From Oligoflexia bacterium (GTDB taxonomy: Bacteria; Bdellovibrionota; UBA1018): a stretch of 49,224 nucleotides of DNA. This document shows positions 28,199-35,068 of this stretch, piece after piece. Made by a program: the position numbers and the translations under genes. Below the pieces are notes generated by a model, which searched no databases, was not told the DNA's origin, and saw nothing but the letters and a program-made list of their open reading frames with translations. Position 1 is the first letter of the stretch. Each line of letters starts with the position of its first letter. Location: NCBI GenBank assembly GCA_014376785.1, contig JACMQW010000012.1, positions 1 to 49,224 on the forward strand, given 5' to 3'.

Positions 28199-28828
28199 AT
28201 GGCCGCCGAATTTTTATGGACCCTAGGTGATGCTTCCCAGCTGGAAGATGCCATTGATGGAATTTTACTGAACGGTCGTTCCGAAGGCCGCATCGCCATC
28301 GTCGGCCGCTCGAACGTTGGAAAAAGCTCACTGATTAATCGACTGGTGGGCTCCAAAGTAGCGCAAACCAGCGCTCAGCCGGGAAAGACACGCGCGCTCC
28401 ATTTCTACGACTGGAAAGACGGAAAGAAAATTATCGTCGATTTGCCAGGATATGGATTCGCAAAGCAATCGAAAGACGATCGCCAGCAGTGGGCAAATCT
28501 GATCGCAGATTATATTCAGGCGGACGAGGGCCTGGAATGCGGGATCGTTTTACTCGATGCTCGTAACGGTCCTTCGGATAAAGATGTGGGCGCGATCGAC
28601 TTTCTGCGCGACCAATCCATCCCGATGCTTTTTGTCGTCACGAAAATCGACTTATGGCGGACCCAGAGCGACCGGATTAAACGCATACGCGAGATCGAGA
28701 AAATCATCGGGGATATGGGTTACGGAAAAGAGCTGATTTTTTACACATCGTCTGAAAAAGGCACCGGCATGCGGGAGCTCCAAGCAGAAGTGAAGCGCGA
28801 AGCGGCTCCTACGAAATTCGAGGAATGA
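28199..28828 (+). CDS. engB: Ribosome biogenesis GTPase EngB (YsxC/YihA)
   Basis: 209 residues from the ATG at 28199 preceded by AGAGA; the open frame extends 45 bases further but lacks an RBS there. G motifs: G1 GRSNVGKSSL, G2 region QPGKTRALHFY, G3 DLPGYGFA, G4 TKIDLW, and G5-like YTSSEKGTG. This is the classical EngB set and length. It assists assembly of the large ribosomal subunit. ldcA starts 5 bases after its stop. Confidence 0.95.
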   Translation: MAAEFLWTLGDASQLEDAIDGILLNGRSEGRIAIVGRSNVGKSSLINRLVGSKVAQTSAQPGKTRALHFYDWKDGKKIIVDLPGYGFAKQSKDDRQQWANLIADYIQADEGLECGIVLLDARNGPSDKDVGAIDFLRDQSIPMLFVVTKIDLWRTQSDRIKRIREIEKIIGDMGYGKELIFYTSSEKGTGMRELQAEVKREAAPTKFEE

Positions 28829-28832
28829 TCTT

Positions 28833-29945
28833 ATGGCTCTAGCAAAAAGAACGAAGTCGAAGGCAAAACACCAGTCGAAATCGAAATCGAATTCGAAAGC
28901 TCTGACTAAAAAGTCGTCGAAGCCATCACTCGGAATGAAATCTGCGCTCGCCACCAGTAGTACCGGAGAAAAAGTTCGTGGAATTGTCGGAATTCTCGCG
29001 CCGTCTTCTCCCGCTCCGATCATCGAACTAGAGCGGGGCGCGAACCGACTCATCGCTGAGGGTTTCGAAGTTTTCTGTCATCCCCAGGTGATGAAGGTCG
29101 AAAACTTTTACGCGGGTGCCGATTCTGAACGGTCGCTCGCTTTTTTAGATTACGCTTTCGACCCTGAATTGACGGCGATTTGGGCCGCACGGGGGGGGTA
29201 CGGAGCGATTCGGCTTCTTCCGCTTCTCGATGAAATCACGGAGCAGGTGGGAAATCCGGAACCAAAACTTCTCGTGGGTTTTAGCGACGCGACGATTTTA
29301 CTCGAGTACGTTCGGACTCGGTGGGGCTGGCGGACGCTTCACGGGACGATGCCCGCAACTGCGCACATCGAAGGCGTGCAAGGAAAAGACTGGAAGAACT
29401 TCGCGGCCCAAATGGCAGGGGAGTCTTTCGGATTTAAATTTGATTTGAAGCCGATTTACCGTCCGGAACATTTCGGTGCGAAATCGGATGCGAAAGTCGT
29501 GGGCGAAGTGATCGGCGGAAATCTCGCGATGATCACTTCGGTGCTCGGGACGCCCTATGCGTTCGATCTGGATGGAAAAATTCTTTTCCTCGAGGACATC
29601 GGTGAGGCCCCGTACCGCATCGATCGCATGCTCCAGCAGCTTCTGCTATCGAATGCTCTCAATGGAGTGCGCGCGATCGTGCTCGGGACGTTCACGGACT
29701 GCCACGACGCTGCACCGTTCGTTTATGCCGAGCATCCGAAGCGCGGAGTGACGGCCGCGATGAAGCGGTTACGGCCGACGCTGAGCGACCGAGATGCTTT
29801 AGAAGTGGTCTTCAGTGACCTCGGAGAAACTCTGGGAATTCCCGTTTTTTACGGCCTTCCGATCGGACATGGAAAAAGCCCGGGCTCGATCGAGCTCGGA
29901 ATCCATGCGGAGTTGAACGCTCAGGGACACCTTCGGTCGGTCTAG
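28833..29945 (+). CDS. ldcA: LD-carboxypeptidase (family S66) with a Lys/Ser-rich N-terminal extension
   Basis: 370 residues. The catalytic domain starts about residue 48 (VRGIVGILAPSSP). The nucleophile is in GFSDAT (S about 151), preceded by WAARGGYGAIRLLPLLD; GNLAMITSVLGTPYAF and FLEDIGEAPYRIDRML supply the Glu region, and PIGHGKSPGSIELG the His. It removes the terminal D-Ala from murein tetrapeptides during cell-wall recycling in the cytoplasm. The first 45 residues are an unusual basic Lys/Ser-rich tail (SKSKSNSK-type repeats) absent from typical LdcA. AGGA precedes the ATG, so the tail seems to be translated. Confidence 0.93.
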   Translation: MALAKRTKSKAKHQSKSKSNSKALTKKSSKPSLGMKSALATSSTGEKVRGIVGILAPSSPAPIIELERGANRLIAEGFEVFCHPQVMKVENFYAGADSERSLAFLDYAFDPELTAIWAARGGYGAIRLLPLLDEITEQVGNPEPKLLVGFSDATILLEYVRTRWGWRTLHGTMPATAHIEGVQGKDWKNFAAQMAGESFGFKFDLKPIYRPEHFGAKSDAKVVGEVIGGNLAMITSVLGTPYAFDLDGKILFLEDIGEAPYRIDRMLQQLLLSNALNGVRAIVLGTFTDCHDAAPFVYAEHPKRGVTAAMKRLRPTLSDRDALEVVFSDLGETLGIPVFYGLPIGHGKSPGSIELGIHAELNAQGHLRSV

Positions 29946-30055
29946 ACGCTGATGGTCATCGATTTTCTTGGCGAATTCTTATTTCCATCGGGGTCCCTAC
30001 TGTATAAAAGAATCTGACCCGTCAGAAGACGCACTACCAAGCGTCGCAAGTCAGT

Positions 30056-30142
30056 GCCGGAGTGGTGGAATTGGTAGACGCGCTGGACTCAAAATCCAGT
30101 ATCCGCAAGGGTGTGCCGGTTCGATTCCGGCCTTCGGCACCA
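30056..30142 (+). tRNA. tRNA-Leu (anticodon CAA)
   Basis: The 87-base cloverleaf has acceptor arm GCCGGAG paired with CTTCGGC (one G-T). The D arm includes TGGTAGAC. The anticodon stem-loop CTGGA-CTCAAAA-TCCAG gives CAA. There is a long class II variable arm, a T arm with GGTTCGATTCC, discriminator A, and an encoded CCA (30140-30142). It decodes UUG. Such long-armed tRNAs are frequent integration targets, relevant to the debris downstream. Confidence 0.97.
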
Positions 30143-30152
30143 AATTTTTTAG

Positions 30153-30182
30153 GGGAGAGCTTTCGGGCTCTTCCTTTTTTTT
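30153..30182. terminator. Intrinsic terminator after tRNA-Leu
   Basis: An 8-bp stem (GGGAGAGC with GCTCTTCC, one G-T) has a TTTCGG loop and is followed by eight Ts; an A/T-run upstream allows some function on the other strand. It lies between the tRNA and the 3' end of the minus-strand lyase-like gene. A close copy occurs at 33759-33785. Confidence 0.88.
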
Positions 30183-30193
30183 CGCTAAAATAC

Positions 30194-30970
30194 TTACCGC
30201 CTTACGTTTGAATAAACAGATTCGGGAGTCGGGCCCGTGAAAACATCACTGAAGTAAGCCACGTAGGCTTTCGGAGAATCATCTCTATAAAGTCCAAACT
30301 TGAATACCGGTCCGACCTCATCTTGATTTTCGGTTGAACCCTTGAAATCGACGATTTTTTCCCCGTCGTTCCAGGCCTGAATAAAACCGTCGTTGTCGGG
30401 AGACCACTTCACATGGAAGACGAAGTCGTGCCACTTCCCGAGTTCGAAGCGTGTCGAATAGAGGTTAGTTTGGACGAAAGCTTGGTCGTCGTGAACAACC
30501 TTTTCCGAATAGCGCCGAAGCAGAATCGCTAGCCTACCTTCCGCGAATCGAAGGTGGAGGATTGGACTGCGGTGTACTTCGCCAAGCTGCGTTTTCGTCT
30601 TTGCCCACCACTGCGCTAACACGAGTCGATTGTTTTCAATCGGAAAGTCCTTCGGTATGAAGATCGAAACAGAATACCATCTCTCGGCGCCCATGGGTGG
30701 AAACTCATGAGTGGATATCTCTGATCGAAAGGTGCGGATGCTGCCGCTCTCCCAAGTGTCGCCCTGCCTTATTTCGAACCGAAGCGAGTCTCGTCGCTCG
30801 AGCAGGGTCCTCGTAAGCGAATAGGGCTTTCCGGTATTTTGCTTTACCCATGTGTTTGCTTCTAAGGGCGCAAGCCAATTTGGCTAATCCAGCTTTTTCA
30901 CAGACTTGTGCGAACAACCGAGTATCGCCACGGAAATGAAACAGATTGAGATCAACGAGCTCAAAATCAT
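30194..30970 (-). pseudogene. Polysaccharide-lyase-like lipoprotein interrupted by one in-frame amber codon
   Basis: From an ATG at 30970 a single frame runs 258 codons to the stop at 30194, broken only by TAG at 30884-30886 (codon 29). Codons 1-19 form a lipoprotein signal with lipobox AILGC. After the TAG the reading continues PNWLAPLEANTWV, YSLTRTLLERRDSLRFEIR and GDTWESGSIRTFRSEI, then MGAERWYSVSIFIPKDFP, QWWAKT and WHDFVFHVKWS. This is the pattern of the heparin-lyase-like beta-jelly-roll family (Polysacc_lyase type). No usable ATG/GTG/TTG lies between the TAG and codon 93, so reinitiation would give only the last 166 residues. Most likely a recent nonsense mutation, probably from TGG. 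Confidence 0.8.
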
Positions 30971-31189
30971 GGTGGGCATTAACACCTAGGCCACCGAAGA
31001 TGGCCAGAGTAAATCTTCTCGATGATTAAGAGACCCTACTCGCGACACCCTTGGTCCATTTTGTCTGCTCCTTTAGAAAGTGTCATTTGTGCAGCCGGGC
31101 ATTGGGTTTTTTATTTCTGCGAAAGATTTTGCTTGGGGATTTTTTCCATTCGAAGAGTGCGGAGAGCGGGTAGGGTGGTTCATTGGTCT

Positions 31190-32216
31190 TGGACTGCACC
31201 CCTCTAGTTGGAGGGTTTTCCGGGAAGTTGCATGACCGGATTAATGCCATGTTTTGCTAGCAGCCCGCTTGCTGCCAGTTCTTCAAACTCCTCTGGACTG
31301 AAATAATTGAGAGAAGAGTGAATTCGTTTTTCGTTATACACAGCCTCGATGAATCGGGGAACAGCTTTTAGAACGTCGTCGATGGTTTCGTATTCGGTCA
31401 GGTACACCTCTTCCGCTTTCAAAGTTTTGAACCAAGTTTCCATGAACGCGTTGTCGTAGCAGTAGCCCTTGGCGGACATACTCGCGACGATTCCGTGGGC
31501 CGCGAGTTTATCATTATAATCTCCGCACGCGTACTGCACTCCGCGGTCCGAGTGATGAACCAGCCCGGGCGGAGGTTTTCGCTCCTCGATCGCTGCGTTC
31601 AGGGCCTTCAGGCAGAGAGCGGCGTCGATCTTTAACGAAATCGCCCAGCCTACGATTTTTCTAGAAAATAAATCCAAGATCACCGCGAGTGTAGACGAAC
31701 CCCGTCAGTATCCGGATGTACGTGATGTCGGCGACCCAGACTTGATTGACTCTGTTTAAGCGCATGCCCGGTAAAAGATTCGGAGCGTAGCCGTACGGAT
31801 GATCAGAGTCCGTCGTCTTCACCTTGAATTCGCGCCCTATCAGCGCCCTTAGGCCGTATTTCTTCATCACGCGAATGATTTTTTTCTCGTTAATCGTGAC
31901 CCTATGCTTCCGCTCCAGCCATTCGTGTATACGGCGGTAACCGTAAAACGCGAACTCGGCCTGAACTTTTTCAATGAGATCAAGAACGTCGGCGTCGGCT
32001 ACCGCCTTCGCTACCGAGTCCCGTTTCGGTTTGTAGTAATAGGTGGATTCGGAGATGCCGGCTGCTTTACAGGCCTCGCGAACTGAGCCAAATTCTTCGC
32101 GGCGATGATCGACGAAGTAACTTCGTTTTGCTGCCGTTTCCAGGCCTCCATTTTTTTAGGAGATCGATCGTCATCGTCAGTTCGCCGATCTTCGCTTGTG
32201 CTTGAAACCGCAAACC
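31190..32216 (-). mobile_element. Truncated IS3-family insertion sequence
   Basis: The orfB end is bounded at 31190-31202 by TGGACTGCACCCC, a typical IS3-type terminal repeat beginning TG. The other end is missing: reading back through orfA, only its last part (KIGELTMTIDLLKK) remains before a stop at about 32217, and no matching terminal repeat is visible. An A7 run at the orfA/orfB overlap is the sort of place where IS3 elements shift frame. The element has also lost frame inside orfB, so it is dead unless helped in trans. Confidence 0.85.
31204..32140 (-). pseudogene. IS3-family transposase OrfB, frameshifted
   Basis: Reading on the minus strand: EEFGSVREACKAAGIS, STYYYKPKRDS, FYGYRRIHEWLERKHRVT, KKYGLRALIG, PNLLPGMRLNRVNQVWVADITYI (given in part), then after a one-base insertion near 31697 ILDLFSRKIVGWAIS, LVHHSDRGVQYA, YDNAFMETWFKTLKAEEVY and YNEKRIHSSLNYFSPEEFE. 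The DDE triad is visible as D in VADITYI, D in HSDRG and E in AFMETWF. The extra base at VY/LAVILD splits the protein into two unlinked frames, so no full-length transposase is made. Confidence 0.9.
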
Positions 32217-32219
32217 AAA

Positions 32220-32815
32220 CTACCGGGGCTTTAGGGCGGTATCTACTCGGAATAGCTCAGGTCGAACCTCCGAAGGTCGAGCGAGCAAAAATCATTTCGG
32301 CTGAGCTGACGCGTTTAACGATTGATGTGGAAGAAGAGTTCATGGCCCTCGTTCGACGTGTCCGCGAACTGCGCGGAAATCCAGCTCTTGCACTCTCTGA
32401 AGTCTTCCGCCACGCGATGAAAGAGGAGATCCGTAAACGCGAGCCTAAAGCTGCGGGCAAATCGAAAGGAGAGGGCTCCGCAGAAGCCGTTCGGCCAATC
32501 GAATCAGGACTGAACCAGTCGGGTAGTTCCGGAGCCGAACTCCTTTCACCGAAGCGTAGCCGTTATATTCCCTCAAATGTCCGTCGGATGACCCATGCTC
32601 GAGCGAAAGGTGTATGCGAATACGTTCATCCCAGTTCTGGAAAGCGCTGCGGTTCACGCTTCGGACTGCAGATGGAACATGTGATTCCCTTCGCGAAGGG
32701 CGGTGAGAACACGGCGGAGAATCTTCAGGCGTATTGTCCCGCGCACAATCGGTCCAGCGCCGTCATTGCATATGGGGCTAAAAAGATGAACGGCTTTTTT
32801 AGAGGGGCAGACTAG
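32220..32815 (+). pseudogene. HNH endonuclease family protein, 5' end lost at the IS3 junction
   Basis: The frame is open from 32105, but codons before about 32220 are antisense IS3 sequence, so the true N-terminus is missing. The remaining part reads RYLLGIAQVEPPKVERAK, then LTRLTIDVEEEFMALVRRVRELRG, a variable linker, and a C-terminal HNH domain: RYIPSNVRRMTHARAKGVCE, SGKRCGSRF, LQMEHVIPFAKGGENTAENL and YCPAHNR, with the zinc-type cysteines and the His/Asn/His set present. HNH proteins of this architecture occur in multiple copies in related genomes as far as I recall. The nuclease domain could still be made from an internal or fortuitous start. Confidence 0.75.
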
Positions 32816-33100
32816 CGAGATTCGGAAACCGCGAAGAATCTGTCCAGAGGTCGCGCATCTGGATTTTGATTTATATTTCCAGGTCGCGGTCCCACGCCAA
32901 GATCGCGTCTGTCCACTCCGAATGAATTTGGGTTCAAACACCGCGCTTCGGCCGCCATTTTCCTGAATCGCCAGTGGCTCGCTTCCTGATTTTCGTCATT
33001 ACAGCATTTACTAAATGAACGATATCTAGGGCATTTCTTTGCTTACAGCCCTAGTTTAAAGCTGTATTTGAACCTGAAACACGAAAGCTCTGAAACAATC
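32816..33100. other. Non-coding stretch after the HNH remnant
   Basis: I see no gene, RNA or clear terminator here. Short open frames on both strands lack an RBS and recognisable composition. It ends at the promoter of the small secreted protein gene. Confidence 0.5.
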
Positions 33101-33138
33101 TTGCATTGAATGCTGCGATGCATTAAAAGGCTTTTAAT
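33101..33138 (+). promoter_or_regulatory. Candidate promoter with overlapping palindrome
   Basis: TTGCAT (33101-33106) and TAAAAG (33124-33129) are 17 bases apart, a plausible sigma-70-type pair. The -10 is embedded in a perfect palindrome ATTAAAAG-G-CTTTTAAT (33122-33138), which could be an operator. The downstream gene starts at 33176. Confidence 0.4.
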
Positions 33139-33175
33139 CAAACCCAAAGAGCCTCGGCTCATGAAGGAATTCCCC

Positions 33176-33721
33176 ATGAAAAAATCTTCTCTGATCGCAC
33201 TCGTTCTCGCATCGATGTCCCTGAGTTCTGCTTTCGCGGCAGATGTCGACTCCTGCATCCAAGACGTGAAAATCGCCTGCCCCGGCATGAATGCTTTTTC
33301 GAGCGTCATGAAAAAAGCGGACTCCTGCAAAATGGTGGTCGCTGCAGGGATTAAGAACATCGCATTTTTCGGTGAGAACAATTACCGAGTGACTTCGGTC
33401 GATACGAAAGGTTGCAAGATCAGCAATTACACCTATCAGTCCGGAAAAATGACTGAAAACAAGGTTTTCGAAGGACGTCTTTTCATGACCATCTCTTCGA
33501 AGCGCGTCACCATGCTTGGCCGCAATAACGCGATCTATGAGTTGAATAACGCTCAAGGCGAAGCGTACTCGACCGTCGAAGGTGTGAAAATCGATCAAGC
33601 GAATCATGCGATCATCCTCGAGCGTGAAGGCAACCAGACCACTGTCATCACCATGGAACAACTCGAAGACCGTATTAACGCCGGGAAAATCACCATTCTC
33701 TCGACCTCACGTAATCAGTAA
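33176..33721 (+). CDS. Small secreted protein, unknown function
   Basis: 181 residues from the ATG at 33176 (GAAGGAATTCCCC upstream); earlier in-frame ATGs lack an RBS. The signal peptide ends near SSAFAADVDS. The mature protein has four cysteines (DSCIQDVKIACPG, DSCKMVV, KGCKISN) and is beta-rich with Lys/Asn. No family recognised. A palindrome overlaps its probable -10. It is the only apparently intact gene between tRNA-Leu and the second terminator copy. Two hairpins follow its stop. Confidence 0.7.
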   Translation: MKKSSLIALVLASMSLSSAFAADVDSCIQDVKIACPGMNAFSSVMKKADSCKMVVAAGIKNIAFFGENNYRVTSVDTKGCKISNYTYQSGKMTENKVFEGRLFMTISSKRVTMLGRNNAIYELNNAQGEAYSTVEGVKIDQANHAIILEREGNQTTVITMEQLEDRINAGKITILSTSRNQ

Positions 33722-33727
33722 GCGTTT

Positions 33728-33785
33728 AGTTCCGAATTTCGGAACCAAAAATTTAGCAGGGAGAGCCTTCGGGCTCTCCTTTTTC
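33728..33785 (+). terminator. Double hairpin terminator
   Basis: The first hairpin is GTTCCGA-ATT-TCGGAAC (33728-33744). The second has a stem GGGAGAGCC with GGCTCTCC around a TTCG-type loop (33759-33779), followed by five Ts. It ends the secreted-protein transcript. Confidence 0.85.
33738..33785 (+). repeat. Imperfect copy of the tRNA-Leu 3' end plus terminator (partner at 30133-30180)
   Basis: The sequence TTCGGAACCAAAAATTTAG followed by GGGAGAGCCTTCGGGCTCT matches TTCGGCACCAAATTTTTTAG followed by GGGAGAGCTTTCGGGCTCT at the tRNA 3' end. By eye about 40 of 48 positions agree with small gaps. Part of the match is a common terminator shape; the preceding TTCGGxACCAAA match is not explained by that. 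Confidence 0.45.
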
Positions 33786-33802
33786 TATTGGAGAGGGGCA
33801 CG

Positions 33803-33889
33803 CATGGTTCCGCTCACGCCGCTCCCGTTTTCAAGCGAATCGCCGAAGACGTTTTGGACTACTGGAAAGTCGAACCCGATAAGATCTAG
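33803..33889 (+). pseudogene. Isolated C-terminal tail of a class B penicillin-binding protein
   Basis: In one frame the stretch reads GSAHAAPVFKRIAEDVLDY then WKVEPDKI and TAG. That is the conserved end of FtsI/PBP2-type transpeptidases (GGxxAAPVFxxIxxxVLxYL). Nothing upstream belongs to such a gene: the match begins just after the terminator at 33785. It is therefore a rearrangement fragment. Confidence 0.6.
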
Positions 33890-33916
33890 ATATTTTCCAT
33901 GGGCCGAAATTGAATG

Positions 33917-33953
33917 AGGGTCGGATCCATAGAGGGATTCGGCCCTTTTTTTT
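33917..33953 (+). terminator. Intrinsic terminator after the PBP-tail remnant
   Basis: An 11-bp stem (AGGGTCGGATC with GATTCGGCCCT, two G-T pairs) has an 8-base loop and is followed by eight Ts. It probably came with the PBP gene tail. Confidence 0.85.
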
Positions 33954-33989
33954 CGCAATTTCTGAGCGCGGCAACGGATTATTTTGTTT

Positions 33990-34148
33990 ATGGGTGAGGA
34001 TGATTCGAGCCAGCAAATGAGTGCGGTAGAAACAGCTTGTTTAGCAGAATCTGTGAGTGCTTCCAGACCGGCAATGACGGAAATCGTACGAGAGGGGATC
34101 GCTACAAAACCTAGTTCGAGCGCTAGACGGATCAGATCAGAGGGTTAA
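33990..34148 (+). other. 52-codon open frame of doubtful status
   Basis: ATG at 33990 to TAA at 34148. The product would be Ser/Ala/Glu-rich (MGEDDSSQQMSAVE...). No RBS stands out and no family is recognised. It may be a small gene or another remnant in this scarred zone. Confidence 0.2.
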
Positions 34149-34210
34149 ATTTGACGCATTGTCATCGTGATTTAAGTGGCCGATACTCTCTGTAGGGAGC
34201 AAAAATTGCC

Positions 34211-34927
34211 ATGATCCAGCCCAATTTTTTCGACTTACTGAGATTTTCAATTTTAGCGCTGCTTCTGGCGAACTCATTTGGATGTGGAGTGAAGATTAAG
34301 AGCTTCACAAATCCTGTCATGGCTTTAACGACTCTTCGTCCGCCGAGTAACCTCTCAGATGGCCTTGCCTTGGGGGATCACCGGATATTCATTACGACGA
34401 ATCCTTACGGGGGCATTCCCGGAGACGGCTTGGCCGATGCCGATGCATTTTGCCAAACAACTGCCGCCAGCGCCGGGTTAACCAGAAACTACAAAGCGGT
34501 GCTGAGTGACGCCACTGCGAATGCAGTTGATCGAATCACCTCTAACGGTGGCTCGGTGTACACATTCGATACTCTGGGAGTGAAGAAAGTGGTTTTTAAT
34601 TCGGTTCCGGAAATGTGGAGTGCTCCCACGATTAATCAACCCATTTATTCTGAGACGTCTGCCGATATGTCGGGCTCCGCGGTGATTACGGGTAGCAATA
34701 CGAATGGTACTTATTATCCAGAAGATTGCTCAGGAATCGGAGGACCGACGGCGTACGGCTACGGAAATCCTAACGATACTTACACGCAGCTTCTTCCTTT
34801 CGCACCGTGGTTTCAAGTGCACAGCGGAGAAGGAACATGGCTGCATGATTTCAATCATGGCGGAATGCCACCCATAGCGGAAGCGCCTTGCTTCAATCCC
34901 TATCCGGTCTATTGCATCAGTCAATGA
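34211..34927 (+). CDS. DUF1554-like lipoprotein
   Basis: 238 residues. A signal with lipobox NSFGC (Cys about 25) predicts a lipid anchor. The domain carries HRIFITTNPYGGIPGDGLAD followed by ADAFCQTTAASAGL, NYKAVLSDATANAVDRI and a later PEDCSGIGG, the layout of the DUF1554/collagen-endostatin-like lectin fold common in Leptospira and in predatory deltaproteobacteria-like genomes. An FCIS-type C-terminus (YPVYCISQ) closes the fold with a cysteine. Probably surface-exposed; ligand unknown. AGGGAGC lies upstream with long spacing. Confidence 0.7.
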   Translation: MIQPNFFDLLRFSILALLLANSFGCGVKIKSFTNPVMALTTLRPPSNLSDGLALGDHRIFITTNPYGGIPGDGLADADAFCQTTAASAGLTRNYKAVLSDATANAVDRITSNGGSVYTFDTLGVKKVVFNSVPEMWSAPTINQPIYSETSADMSGSAVITGSNTNGTYYPEDCSGIGGPTAYGYGNPNDTYTQLLPFAPWFQVHSGEGTWLHDFNHGGMPPIAEAPCFNPYPVYCISQ

Positions 34928-35068
34928 TTCGGTCGGTCCTATCCACGGGGTTTTTCTGAAGATTAAAAAATCCAGAATCTAAATTTCCACGCATTGAACC
35001 CGCGAGCTCGCCAAGGCTTCGCAGTTCCTCTGCTTTCCATTTGAGGTCGAGCCTTACTCCCTGGTCCA

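Noticed and set aside
30705-30917. 70-codon open frame upstream of the lyase-like gene
   Set aside because: It is a different frame over the region that reads correctly as the lipoprotein's signal and N-terminal part.
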